Shown in pieces: positions 26,197-35,838 of a DNA stretch of 64,000 nucleotides. The stretch is from Mycobacteriales bacterium. GTDB lineage: Bacteria; Actinomycetota; Actinomycetes; Mycobacteriales; QHCE01. The notes beneath the pieces were generated by a model. That model did not search any database and had not been told where the DNA came from. It saw only the letters and a list, made by a program, of their open reading frames with translations. The first letter of the stretch is position 1. Each line of letters starts with the position of its first letter. The stretch lies in the NCBI GenBank assembly GCA_013362805.1, contig JABFVL010000004.1, forward strand, positions 1 to 64,000, in the 5' to 3' direction. A program made the translations under genes and the position numbers.

Positions 26197-27311
26197 GCGT
26201 CGAGTACCAGATCAACTTTCTGGAACTCTTTGACATCGCGGTACCCAGCTTTACCCATGGCGCGAGCCAAAGCTCCGAATAGGTTGGTGGTGCCCCACCC
26301 ATCGCTGGCCGGGCCGTAAAGCACAGTTTCCATGTCAGCCTGTGGCCAATCCATATCCGGTGCGATGATGTGACCGCGTGGCAACTTCGGATGCGAAGCC
26401 GACGACAACCACCACGCGCCCAGACCAGGAGCTTGAGCGGCCTCGGCCAGTGGTTCACCCACCATTACCGCGTCAGCTCCACAAGCGATCGCTCGAGCGA
26501 TATCACCCGATGTCGACACGCCACCATCTGCGATCACATGCACGTACCGGCCACCGGTTTCGTCAAGGTAGTCACGTCGTGCGGCCGCGGCATCGGCGAT
26601 AGCTGTCGCCATGGGAACCCGAATGCCAAGGACGTCGTCGTTGGAGGCATAGCTGCCAGCGCCCATTCCGACGATGACACCAGCCGCTCCAGTGCGCATG
26701 AGGTGCAAGGCGGTCTGATAGTCAGCGCAGCCACCCACAACAACAGGAACATCCAAGTCCGCGATGAACTGTTTGAGGTTCAGCTCTTCCCCATTTTTTG
26801 ACACATGCTCGGCCGAGACAATGGTTCCTTGAATGACGAGCAGATCCACGCCAGCGGCTACCGCAACTGGAGCCAGGGCCTCAGTGTGCTGTGGCGACAC
26901 CCGAACGGCGACGACTCCAGCACCGGCCTCACGCATTTCGGTGATTCGTTGCCCGATCAATTCGGGCTGGACAGGAGCGGTGTAAAGCTCTTGCAGGCCC
27001 GCGGTGTCTTGCTCGGAAGACGCCCATTTTTGGAGGCGTTCCCCTGCGTCGGTGTACCGCGTCCAAATTCCTTCGGCGTTCAACACGGCAAGTCCGCCCA
27101 ACTGGCCGATCAGCCCTGCCGTGGCTGGGCTCACCGTGGCGTCAGAAGGGTGCGCCACCATTGGGATTTCGAAGGTGAAGGCGTCGATTTGCCACGACAG
27201 GTTGACATCGTCAATATCGCGGGTGCGCCGTGAAGGCACAATCGCGACCTGGCTCAAGCCATATGCGCGGCGAGCATTTCGCCCGATTCCGATCTCGACA
27301 TATTCCCGCAT
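26193..27311 (-). CDS. guaB3: GuaB3 family IMP dehydrogenase-related protein
   Basis: The 372-residue protein has the IMPDH/GMP-reductase barrel without CBS domains. ATG 27311 fits the AGGAAGA site better than the in-frame GTG at 27317. Recognisable parts are VAIVPSRRTRDIDDVNLSW at the start, VVVGGCADYQTALHLM, and the HVIADGGVSTSGDIARAIACGADAVMVG stretch. In IMPDH and GMP reductase the phosphate loop carries the catalytic Cys (G-P-G-S-x-C-T-T); here the matching stretch reads GMGAGSYASNDDVLG, with no Cys. GuaB3 proteins sit beside guaB2 across actinobacteria, and their exact activity is unclear. guaB2 is 33 bases upstream, so they probably share a transcript. Confidence 0.93.
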   Translation of the reverse strand: MREYVEIGIGRNARRAYGLSQVAIVPSRRTRDIDDVNLSWQIDAFTFEIPMVAHPSDATVSPATAGLIGQLGGLAVLNAEGIWTRYTDAGERLQKWASSEQDTAGLQELYTAPVQPELIGQRITEMREAGAGVVAVRVSPQHTEALAPVAVAAGVDLLVIQGTIVSAEHVSKNGEELNLKQFIADLDVPVVVGGCADYQTALHLMRTGAAGVIVGMGAGSYASNDDVLGIRVPMATAIADAAAARRDYLDETGGRYVHVIADGGVSTSGDIARAIACGADAVMVGEPLAEAAQAPGLGAWWLSSASHPKLPRGHIIAPDMDWPQADMETVLYGPASDGWGTTNLFGALARAMGKAGYRDVKEFQKVDLVLDA

Positions 27312-27344
27312 TCGCACTCTTCCTTAAGCCTCGATCGGATTTGC

Positions 27345-28874
<1,530 letters not shown>

Positions 28875-29017
28875 CTAGGCCGCACATTCCGTAGCCGCGC
28901 CCGGACCGCTGCCAGAGTGTTCCGCACCACCCAAATTCACCGTGAATAATGCTCGTTTGGCATAACTATCGCCGTGCCGGGGGCACATTCGTCGCCTCGG
29001 GCAGCTACGGTAGGAGT

Positions 29018-29389
29018 GTGCACGACGAGCCTATCGACCCGTTCGCCGGAGATCCCGCCGACCCGGCGTTTGCCGTCGACGACTCTGAAGAGCGCCCACT
29101 TCCCCTCAGCCCAGCCGAACGACAAGACGTGCTGGACGACATGGCGGACCTAGAAGTGTTTGAAACGCTTCTCGCCCCGCGGGGTATCCGTGGCCTGGTT
29201 GTTGATTGTGAAGACTGCCGAATCCCCCATTATTTCGCTTGGGATTTGCTGCGCTCAAATTTGAAGCACCTACTGGACGCGGGGAGAGCTCGGGTGCACG
29301 AGCCCGCCTTCGATCCGGACCCCAATGACTACGTGACGTGGGAATACGCTCGTGGTTACGCCGATGGGCATCAGGATTCTCTTTCCTAA
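29018..29389 (+). CDS. DUF5319 domain-containing protein
   Basis: The 123-residue protein begins at GTG 29018 (VHDEPIDPFAGDPADP), the usual start of this actinobacterial family; upstream codons (from 28949) are in frame but unlike relatives. The C-terminal half contains LEVFETLLAPRGIRGLVVDCEDC, followed by HYFAWDLLRSNLKHLL, with a Cys pair (CEDC) that may bind metal. Function is unknown. As in mycobacteria (Rv3412 position), it lies between guaB2 and rsdA on the opposite strand. AGGAG is only one base before the GTG, so initiation may be leaderless. Confidence 0.88.
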   Translation: MHDEPIDPFAGDPADPAFAVDDSEERPLPLSPAERQDVLDDMADLEVFETLLAPRGIRGLVVDCEDCRIPHYFAWDLLRSNLKHLLDAGRARVHEPAFDPDPNDYVTWEYARGYADGHQDSLS

Positions 29390-29510
29390 GTACCCACCAA
29401 GGTATGGGCTAGCTGCGTTCTAAGCACAGCATCATCACTTTCATTCAAGCGCTCGACCCAACAAGCGGACACATGGCGCACTCATCTCACAACGCCACCC
29501 GCCTACTTCG

Positions 29511-30491
29511 TCAGCTGGATTTTGTGGGTGATGGCGAACTTGGTGTAGCTGTGGCCGATGGGGTGCTGTCCGAAGGTGAGGGGGTCGGCGTGGGCGTGCT
29601 TGGGGTGGGAGTAGGGCTAGGAGCGGAGCTGGAGCCACTCGGTCCGGTTGTGGGATTGGTAGCGCCGCCTTCGGCAGCCGCGATACGTGCTTCCACGCTT
29701 TTTACTTCTTTATCAAGCTCGCTTTTTCCATCTTTACCGCGCACCGAATCAGCCCTGGCGATTGCCTCATCGAGGTGTTCGCGCGCCGACTCGGTGTCGT
29801 TTTTCTCGACTTGTGCACGAGCATCTTCAAGCTGCTCAAAAGCGGACTCGCGGGCTTCCAGCGACTCAGCTCGTTCTTTATCGACAACTTTGGCGATGGG
29901 CCACAGCGCACTGCCTGGCTGCGCCGTCGTGGCCGCCGCCATGCTGCCCAAGGAGCCAAGCGCAATCGCGACCATCGCAGCGGCAATAGCAAGCGGCCGC
30001 TTGAGGCGAGGAGACCTGGCCGCACGGGTGCTCGTGGTGCGGGGACGCGTTTTGTCCTTAGTTCCGCTCTTTTTGCGTGGACCTCGCTCGGCGTGTGGAG
30101 CCGCGTCCCCAGGACCCACTTCGCCCTTTTGACGCGGAATGGCCACATCAACGTCGGGTTCCTCGACATCAGCCGCGCGTGGATTTTTAGCGGCACCCAA
30201 AGTTTTTATATCGAGTAGCGGCGGGAGTAGTTGAGTTTGCGCCTCAGCGAATTTAGCTTCGCCCGGCAGCATCGCTTCGGTGAAAACACCGACATTTTCG
30301 GGAATGGGCGTGGAGCAGATTTCGTCGCGCCACACGAGCATGTCGTGAACGAGTTCATCTTCGGAGTACTCCATGGGGAGCACTCCTTTAGCCATAGCCG
30401 CGATCAAAACGTCGTCGCGAAGTAGAACACTCTCGTCGATGATCTCTTCGCCTTCGTCGAATTCCGGGGTTTCGAGATGATGGCGGCTCAT
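29511..30491 (-). CDS. rsdA: Anti-sigma-D factor RsdA
   Basis: The 326-residue membrane protein starts at the ATG that overlaps the sigD stop (ATGA, 30488-30491). The N-terminal ~85 residues (EEIIDESVLLRDDVLIAAMA, then VHDMLVWRDEICSTPIPE) match the RsdA sigma-D-binding domain, which wraps around SigD. A basic linker leads to one membrane helix (LAIAAAMVAIALGSLGSMAAA, about 163-183). Outside lies an Ala/Glu-rich coiled coil (about 200-270) and a Pro/Ser/Thr tail. In mycobacteria regulated proteolysis of RsdA frees SigD. Confidence 0.93.
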   Translation of the reverse strand: MSRHHLETPEFDEGEEIIDESVLLRDDVLIAAMAKGVLPMEYSEDELVHDMLVWRDEICSTPIPENVGVFTEAMLPGEAKFAEAQTQLLPPLLDIKTLGAAKNPRAADVEEPDVDVAIPRQKGEVGPGDAAPHAERGPRKKSGTKDKTRPRTTSTRAARSPRLKRPLAIAAAMVAIALGSLGSMAAATTAQPGSALWPIAKVVDKERAESLEARESAFEQLEDARAQVEKNDTESAREHLDEAIARADSVRGKDGKSELDKEVKSVEARIAAAEGGATNPTTGPSGSSSAPSPTPTPSTPTPTPSPSDSTPSATATPSSPSPTKSS

Positions 30492-31075
30492 GCGCCCACC
30501 TCGGCCCCGGGACGAATGCGCTGCCGCAATTTGGCGAGGGCGCGGTGTTGCGTCACACGGACAGCGCCGGGCGACATGCCTAGCATCTGACCAGTTTCCT
30601 CAGCAGACATGCCAACAATGACCCTAAGAATGAGGACGTCTCGGTGGCTCTCAGGCAACACGTTCAATAGCTTTTGCAGCTGAACACTTGTCGCGGCGGC
30701 CATGGCGCTGGCCTCGGGGCCTTGTTCGGTGTCAACGGAGTCGGGAACTTCATCGACAGGGCTAGATAGGTCGCGAGCGGCTCGGCGGTGAGCGTCGGTG
30801 ACCTTATGGCTGGCTATGCCAAACACGTATGCCGCAAATGGACGACCTTGATCCTCGTAACGAGGGAGTGCGTTTAGCACTGCGACACACACCTCCTGCG
30901 CTACGTCATCAGCCTCGGTATAGGCGCCGCCACCAGTTCGACCCAAACGGGCGCGACAATATCGCACCACCATGGGACGAATCTGCGTGAGGAGATCCTC
31001 AATCGCGTAGCGATCGCCCTGGACTGCCCGAGCGACAAGGCCATTTAGCCCTTGCTCGGCGTCCTCTTCTGACAT
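30488..31075 (-). CDS. sigD: ECF RNA polymerase sigma factor SigD
   Basis: The 195-residue sigma-70 family protein has region 2 (residues about 25-95: YCRARLG, EADDVAQEVCVAVLNALPRY, with F-A-A-Y-V-F-G-I-A). Region 4 spans about 130-185 (LPESHRDVLILRVIVGMSAEETG, then GAVRVTQHRALAKLR). It directs RNA polymerase to a stress or stationary-phase regulon. Gene order next to rsdA, DUF5319 and guaB2 identifies it as SigD rather than another ECF factor. The stop overlaps the rsdA start, so sigma and anti-sigma are co-translated. In related genomes groEL and a whiB gene stand just upstream; here groES does. Confidence 0.93.
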   Translation of the reverse strand: MSEEDAEQGLNGLVARAVQGDRYAIEDLLTQIRPMVVRYCRARLGRTGGGAYTEADDVAQEVCVAVLNALPRYEDQGRPFAAYVFGIASHKVTDAHRRAARDLSSPVDEVPDSVDTEQGPEASAMAAATSVQLQKLLNVLPESHRDVLILRVIVGMSAEETGQMLGMSPGAVRVTQHRALAKLRQRIRPGAEVGA

Positions 31076-31390
31076 ATCGCTGCTCCGAACCTGCGCGTTA
31101 CATCTGGGCGAAAATTTCTGTTGCGGAATTCGCGTATTACATCCGCATGGCCACTCTTAGTGATATTGCGGCGACACTCCACATTCGCGGCGCACACGAA
31201 AATTCCGCGTGCGTCTCGCGAATGTTGACCGTATCCGGTACGGGGCGCGTCGGCGACCCCCTCAGAACAGTTACCCCAGGGTACAGAACCATTTGCCCAC
31301 TATTGTCGGCAGATACGCTATAGCCACGAAATAACACAATGCCCCGAAGAATTCACTCTTCGGGGCATTGTAGAGGAGATAGCGAAACGG
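31076..31390. other. 315-bp spacer between groES and sigD
   Basis: It contains the groES terminator at 31337-31370. The remaining ~260 bases upstream of sigD presumably hold its promoter; I could not identify boxes with confidence. No coding frame looks genuine, and no trace of groEL or whiB is visible. Confidence 0.6.
31337..31370 (-). terminator. Terminator after groES
   Basis: Fourteen-base arms (CAATGCCCCGAAGA and complement) flank a six-base loop, 20 bases beyond the groES stop. A T-rich stretch (TGTTATTTCG) follows on the minus strand. It suggests that groES is transcribed as a single gene. Confidence 0.85.
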
Positions 31391-31702
31391 CTACTTCTCA
31401 ATAACCGCAAGGACATCGCGGCCAGACAGCACGAGGTATTCCTCCGCACCGTACTTGACTTCAGTGCCACCGTATTTGCTGTAAAGCACAGTGTCGCCGA
31501 CCTCGATGTCGAGCTTGATGCGCTCGTCACCTTCGTCGTTCCAGCGGCCCGGGCCGACAGCGATAACGGTGCCCTCTTGGGGCTTTTCTTTGGCGGTGTC
31601 AGGAATGACCAAGCCAGATGATGTCGTGGTCTCGGCCTCATTGGCCTGAACGACGATTCGGTCTTCTAGCGGTCGGATGGTGACCTTGGTGGCGGTCGTC
31701 AC
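31391..31702 (-). CDS. groES: Co-chaperonin GroES
   Basis: The 103-residue protein is the heptameric lid of the GroEL folding chamber. It has the usual N-terminus ([20 protein letters not shown]), the mobile loop ([19 protein letters not shown]), and the [22 protein letters not shown] strand region. GTG 31702 has GGGGGAGGT seven bases upstream. A perfect CIRCE element lies about 130 bases upstream, so HrcA repression is expected. groEL does not follow: a terminator and then sigD do. The GroEL partner must be elsewhere. Confidence 0.97.
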   Translation of the reverse strand: MTTATKVTIRPLEDRIVVQANEAETTTSSGLVIPDTAKEKPQEGTVIAVGPGRWNDEGDERIKLDIEVGDTVLYSKYGGTEVKYGAEEYLVLSGRDVLAVIEK

Positions 31703-31814
31703 TTGTGTGACCTCCCCCTTCAGTTGTTCCGGAGCTTCTATGGAAGAACTGCGATGACCACCCGCCGTCGCGGGAGCCGGGCGGACCGCAATGACGCATT
31801 TCGCGCCAGCTCGA

Positions 31815-31843
31815 ACCCTATGCTGGCGTTAGCACTCCGTCAA
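31815..31843 (-). promoter_or_regulatory. groES promoter, -35 inside CIRCE
   Basis: On the minus strand TTGACG (31843-31838) is followed after 17 bases by TAGGGT (31820-31815). The -35 box lies in the CIRCE spacer, so bound HrcA would block polymerase. The leader would be about 105 bases long. Confidence 0.7.
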
Positions 31844-31855
31844 GTGGAGTGCTAA
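31829..31855. promoter_or_regulatory. CIRCE operator (HrcA binding site)
   Basis: TTAGCACTC at 31829-31837 and GAGTGCTAA at 31847-31855 are separated by nine bases. This is an exact match to the CIRCE consensus. It indicates heat-shock control of groES by HrcA. Confidence 0.97.
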
Positions 31856-31969
31856 CAGGTTCACATTTTGGCGTGTTGACTTGGGCGCCCATTCATGCAC
31901 ATCGATCAGGTTCATCCGCTGTTCTCAGGTTTCGTAGGGTAGAAGCATGCGTCGTCAAAAGTCGTTGCC

Positions 31970-33112
31970 ATGAATTTCTCGAAGCTGACAACGCTGTTGG
32001 CACAGATCGCGGCTGAGAACACAACTGATCCACTGAGTTTGGCAACAAAACTCCGCGCTAACGGACACACACCTGAATTGGTGGCGCAAGCGATGACCCA
32101 GCACCGTTTGCGCCAGCGGGCCATCCCAAAATTCGGTTCAGAGGCAAACCGAATGTTCTTCACCGAAAACGGAGTAGAACAGGCGACGCGGAAAGTGGTG
32201 GCGGATCGTCGAGCAACCCGTTTCAGCTCTGCTGGGGTGCGAAGCGTAATAGATCTGGGCTGTGGCGTTGGCGCGGATCTCATCGCTTTCGCTCGCGCTT
32301 CGTTGACCGCGGTAGGGGTCGAGCGTGACGCAGACACGGCCGAAATCGCCGCAGCTAACCTTGCCGCGCTGGAAATACCTCACGCCCAGATACGCCAATC
32401 CGACGCGACAGACATTGATATGAACGAGTTTGACAGCGTGTTTTGCGACCCAGCGCGTCGAGGAGGCGGGAGACGACTCTTTGACCCTGACGATTTCAGC
32501 CCACCATGGAGCTTTGTCACACAATTGTTGAAACGTCAGTACGCCGCCGTGAAACTGGGGCCGGGCCTGGACCACGCACTCATTCCCGACAACGTGGAAG
32601 CCGAATGGGTGAGCTGCGAAGGCACTGTAGTTGAGCTAGCCCTGTGGTCACCGGGCTTTAGCCAAGCCGCACGAAGAGCTGTCGTTTTCGGACGCGAAAA
32701 GCGAGCAGCGGAACTGGTGGGAACCGGGCTGGAAAAAGCGCCAACAGGCGCTGTGGGCAACTACTTGTACGACCCCGACGGCGCAATCGTGCGATCGCAT
32801 CTCATTGCCGAGCTCTCAAAAGAACTCAATGCACATCTTGTCGACGAACACATCGCCTACCTCACCAACGACACAGCGATAAACACCCCGTTCGCGCGAC
32901 GGATGACAGTGGAAGAGGTCATGCCCTTCAGCGTGAAAAAGCTTCGCGCATGGCTGCGCGCTCGCGAAATAGGCACTCTAGAAATCAAGAAGCGCGGCAT
33001 CGCCGTCACTCCCGAGCAGCTTCGACCGCAGCTCAAGCTGCACGGCCCAAACACAGCCACCGTTGTCCTTACCCGGCTAGGCACTCAACCGACGGCGTTC
33101 ATCTGTTCATAA
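31970..33112 (+). CDS. Class I SAM-dependent methyltransferase with THUMP-like domain
   Basis: The 380-residue protein has an N-terminal helical part (residues 1-85) and a Rossmann methyltransferase core: motif I VIDLGCGVGADLIAFA, acidic residue in AVGVERDADT, and FDSVFCDPARRGGGRR. The C-terminal region (about 285-380) is the THUMP-like domain (FSVKKLRAWLRAREIGTLEIKKRG). Substrate is unknown; the domain pairing suggests RNA. In related genomes such genes sit near rimI/tsaD. It is divergent from groES, and its stop overlaps the 3' end of the small gene at 33107. Confidence 0.88.
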   Translation: MNFSKLTTLLAQIAAENTTDPLSLATKLRANGHTPELVAQAMTQHRLRQRAIPKFGSEANRMFFTENGVEQATRKVVADRRATRFSSAGVRSVIDLGCGVGADLIAFARASLTAVGVERDADTAEIAAANLAALEIPHAQIRQSDATDIDMNEFDSVFCDPARRGGGRRLFDPDDFSPPWSFVTQLLKRQYAAVKLGPGLDHALIPDNVEAEWVSCEGTVVELALWSPGFSQAARRAVVFGREKRAAELVGTGLEKAPTGAVGNYLYDPDGAIVRSHLIAELSKELNAHLVDEHIAYLTNDTAINTPFARRMTVEEVMPFSVKKLRAWLRAREIGTLEIKKRGIAVTPEQLRPQLKLHGPNTATVVLTRLGTQPTAFICS

Positions 33113-33349
33113 GTCGACAGGTGAGAAATCCGCGAAGAAAGGTCCAGCCCTCACCGTATGCCGAGGCGGATCTGACAAAAGCCTTGGATTCGCTCGCCAC
33201 TTTGTTATGACAACGATGCGCTGCTCGGGTGATGTGTAGACCTGCACGTCGATAAGACTCAAATCACCCTGCAGTTCCACAACCGCCACTTCGCACACCC
33301 ACGACAGAAGATCGGCAAATCCTTCTGGGTGCGCGACAACTTCCCACAT
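33107..33349 (-). CDS. Small protein, possibly ABM-like, between rimI and the methyltransferase
   Basis: About 80 residues starting MWEVVAHPEGFADLLSWVCE. The pattern of an amphipathic helix and strands (DVQVYTSPEQRIVVITKW) recalls antibiotic-biosynthesis-monooxygenase-like dimeric folds, but no active site is known. ATG 33349 is preferred over TTG 33361 by analogy with that fold; there is no clear ribosome-binding site. It lies 21 bases after the rimI stop on the same strand, so it probably belongs to the tsaB-rimI transcript. Its stop overlaps the convergent methyltransferase gene by six bases. Confidence 0.6.
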   Translation of the reverse strand: MWEVVAHPEGFADLLSWVCEVAVVELQGDLSLIDVQVYTSPEQRIVVITKWRANPRLLSDPPRHTVRAGPFFADFSPVDL

Positions 33350-33370
33350 CCGAGCGATCAACGTAGCGCC

Positions 33371-33832
33371 TCACAGTTCTCTACGCATTGTCAGCGCGTC
33401 CGTATTGGATGGCTGGTAGTAGCCCTTGCGGATGCCCATGGGCTCAAAGCCCCGTCGCGCGTAAATGCGCTGGGCATGAGCGTTGTCCACCGCGACTTCC
33501 AGCCAAATGTCAGCGGCTTTTCGACGAACCGCTTCGTCCAGAAGATCATCGAGAAGTCGGGCTCCTATGCCTTTGCCCTGCCATGCCTTTCGCACAGCGA
33601 TATTTTGTACCCATGCCTGCGCATTAGGTGGTTCGCCATACACACACAGCCCGGCGTACCCGATCAATTCTTCGTCATGCTGAGCCACCCGGTAATAGCG
33701 GGTCTGTCGTTGCGCCAGTTCGGACCAAAAGCCCGCCGCGGTCCAAGCCTCTTCAGCAAAGATTTCTTGCTCAATCTTCACCGCGGCCGCGATGTGCCAC
33801 CAGCGCATATCGGCAAGAAAAACCTCGCTCAC
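33371..33832 (-). CDS. rimI: Ribosomal protein S18-alanine N-acetyltransferase (RimI-like)
   Basis: The 153-residue GNAT protein starts at GTG 33832, overlapping the tsaB stop (GTGA). It shows VFLADMRWWHIAAAVKIEQEIF at the start, the acetyl-CoA loop VRKAWQGKGIGARLLDDLL, and LEVAVDNAHAQRIYARRGF. RimI family members acetylate N-terminal residues of S18 and sometimes other proteins. Location downstream of tsaB is the standard arrangement; tsaD, which usually follows, is absent. Confidence 0.92.
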   Translation of the reverse strand: MSEVFLADMRWWHIAAAVKIEQEIFAEEAWTAAGFWSELAQRQTRYYRVAQHDEELIGYAGLCVYGEPPNAQAWVQNIAVRKAWQGKGIGARLLDDLLDEAVRRKAADIWLEVAVDNAHAQRIYARRGFEPMGIRKGYYQPSNTDALTMRREL

Positions 33833-34563
33833 GGCAACACCGATTTGTTGCCATTCGGCGCGACAGCATCGGGGCGACGCAAATACAACGGAGTGAGGGC
33901 ATCGTTGGGTGCCTTTGCGGCAATCTTGGCCGCCGCGACCTGGGCAAGGGCCAACGGCATCGGATCAACTGCCATGGCATCGGCGTAGCCAAGTGAGTCG
34001 GCGTGAAGAACCGCGCCCGCTCCCACAGCTTTGCGCGGGACTGACATCGAAATGGGCTGATCTATCCCGACCGGGGGTTGACCTGGCCCAATGTCAGGCA
34101 CATCGCCATCGAGCCAAGTACGCAGATAGCTAGGCTTGGCCACACCTGGAGAGGTGAGTGGAGCCCCTGTTGCTGAATGGATGCTCCAATAAACTTCGCG
34201 CCGACGTGCGTCGGTGGCCACGAGAAAAGGCTCATTTAGTTCAGTGGCGGCCGTCAGAGCGATGGCATCCAGTGTGCATGCCGTGTAGAGGGGACGGCCA
34301 AGAGCGTTGGCGAAAACAGCTCCTGAAGCCATACCCACTCGGAGCCCAGTAAAGGGACCTGGGCCAGCGCCGACCACGACGGCTTCGATATCTGTGAAAG
34401 CCAGACTCAATTCATTTAGACAGTCGCGCACGTGAGATGAAAGTACCTCCGCGTGCTTGTGGGCATCGGGAGTGGCTCGGCTGGCCAATGTGCGAGATGT
34501 TTCCAGATCGACGATTCCCGCTGTCACGACGGCTGTCGCAGTGTCTAGTGCCAGGATGACCAT
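33829..34563 (-). CDS. tsaB: tRNA t6A37 threonylcarbamoyl transferase complex subunit TsaB
   Basis: TsaB pairs with TsaD and TsaE to place threonylcarbamoyl on A37 of ANN-decoding tRNAs. The 244-residue protein starts at ATG 34563 (MVILALDTATAVVTAGIVD), the usual first strand of the ASKHA fold. The central GAGPGPFTGLRVGMASGAVFA motif and LVATDARRREVYWS are typical. It overlaps rimI by four bases. tsaE lies 1.3 kb upstream beyond an inserted divergent gene; tsaD is not in the window. Confidence 0.95.
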   Translation of the reverse strand: MVILALDTATAVVTAGIVDLETSRTLASRATPDAHKHAEVLSSHVRDCLNELSLAFTDIEAVVVGAGPGPFTGLRVGMASGAVFANALGRPLYTACTLDAIALTAATELNEPFLVATDARRREVYWSIHSATGAPLTSPGVAKPSYLRTWLDGDVPDIGPGQPPVGIDQPISMSVPRKAVGAGAVLHADSLGYADAMAVDPMPLALAQVAAAKIAAKAPNDALTPLYLRRPDAVAPNGNKSVLP

Positions 34564-34862
34564 GGGCTCAGCGTAGAACCTTGTTATGAATCCGTGCCGC
34601 TGCGGGCCAGCACTAGGACCCCATCTAGGTGGCATTCAAGAGATAATGGTGTCTTCCCGTTTGCCCAGATTTACCCGCGACCTTGATTCGGAAAAGGCGA
34701 ATTTGTCCGAATGGTCGAATGAAAGCGGCACGATTGCGGGAGGTTAGCCTGTGAGTGACCCCTGTTGAATAGAGAAAACCCAGATAAGCAACGATGTCAG
34801 CCAACGCGGCACCATGCCCGCATGGAACGCCCACGATTGACTCCCAGAGGACGGCCTAGCCC

Positions 34863-35777
34863 ATGACTTACAACTCTCCGCAATCCGGCGGTTGGAGCGT
34901 TCCAGACTCAGGCTCCAGCGGTGGCCCCTACCAACAAAACCCGGGTGGCTATCAAGAACCGACCTCTGGCTATCCCGCGTCTGGCGCTGGCGGATACCAA
35001 GACCCAAACGCTGGCTACCAACAACAAGACCCGTACCAAACCTCCGGCGCTCCAGCCAGCGGCTACCCAGCTCAGAGCGGGTTCAACGACCCTTATCAGC
35101 AACAGAACGCCGGATACGCTGGCGGATACCAAGACCCAAACGCTGGCTACCAACAACAAGACCCATATGGCGGAGGTTTTGCGCCTCCGCAGAAAAGCGG
35201 GCCAAGCACCGGCCTCATCGTGGGCATCATCGCGGCAGTCGCCGTGCTTATTGGTTTGGGCATTGGTGGATTCTTCCTCCTCGGCGGTGACGACGACAGC
35301 GGCGGCGACGACAAGTCCAGCAGTAAGACGGACGATCCCAAGAAAACCGACGACCCAGACCCGGACCCGACCAACGAGCCGGGGCCCAGCACAGACGCTC
35401 CCTACACCTACGATGTTCCACGCGGCTACGACGAGGTAGACGTACCAGCCGCCATGGATATCCCAGGGCTGGAATCCATCGCCATCAACGACAGCTCCAG
35501 CTCAAGTGATGCGATTCTTATCGGGCACATGAGCAGCTACGGTCAGCCCGAAACCGCACTCGAAAGCTTCATTGGCGGCACCGGTTTGGGCGAAGAAAAC
35601 TTCGAGCCGCTACCCGACATCGACGGCGCCGAAGGCTCTGTGTACGACGACCCCAGCAACGGCATGATCTACGTCTTCGCGAACGATGACTACGTAGTTC
35701 TGATCGTGACCCAGAACACCAGCAGCGATGCCAAGGACGCCATCGAGACGATTCTCGACAGCTTCAAGTTCGAATAA
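34863..35777 (+). CDS. Gly/Tyr/Gln-rich single-pass membrane protein with repeats
   Basis: The 304-residue protein has a disordered cytoplasmic N-terminus (about 1-115) rich in G, Y, Q and P, including two copies of AGGYQDPNAGYQQQDPY. One helix follows (STGLIVGIIAAVAVLIGLGIGGFFLLG, about 116-140), then an acidic linker (DDPKKTDDPDPDPTNEP). The C-terminal domain (about 180-304: YDEVDVPAAMDIPGLESIAIND, ending ETILDSFKFE) recalls the PsbP/LpqN-like fold of actinobacterial secreted proteins; this is tentative. It faces away from tsaB and ends at a strong terminator. The low-complexity N-terminus resembles DUF4190-type proteins of actinobacteria. Confidence 0.82.
   Translation: MTYNSPQSGGWSVPDSGSSGGPYQQNPGGYQEPTSGYPASGAGGYQDPNAGYQQQDPYQTSGAPASGYPAQSGFNDPYQQQNAGYAGGYQDPNAGYQQQDPYGGGFAPPQKSGPSTGLIVGIIAAVAVLIGLGIGGFFLLGGDDDSGGDDKSSSKTDDPKKTDDPDPDPTNEPGPSTDAPYTYDVPRGYDEVDVPAAMDIPGLESIAINDSSSSSDAILIGHMSSYGQPETALESFIGGTGLGEENFEPLPDIDGAEGSVYDDPSNGMIYVFANDDYVVLIVTQNTSSDAKDAIETILDSFKFE
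34985..35032. repeat. 48-bp direct repeat, copy 1
   Basis: Identical over 48 bases to 35117-35164 (offset 132 bases, 44 codons). It encodes the Y-Q-D-P-N-A-G-Y-Q-Q-Q-D-P unit in frame. Confidence 0.92.
35117..35164. repeat. 48-bp direct repeat, copy 2
   Basis: Second copy of the unit at 34985-35032. The exact nucleotide match, not only the protein match, suggests a recent duplication or gene conversion. Confidence 0.92.
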
Positions 35778-35785
35778 AAATTCCC

Positions 35786-35827
35786 ACGTTGAAGGCCCAG
35801 GGCGCATATGCCCTGGGCCTTCAACGT
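35786..35827. terminator. Bidirectional terminator between the membrane-protein gene and tsaE
   Basis: Perfect 18-base arms (core GAAGGCCCAGGGC) with a six-base loop and a T-run on the plus strand; an A-rich stretch before the first arm gives T's on the minus strand. It lies between stops at 35777 and 35839. Confidence 0.92.
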
Positions 35828-35838
35828 TTTCCACAGAG

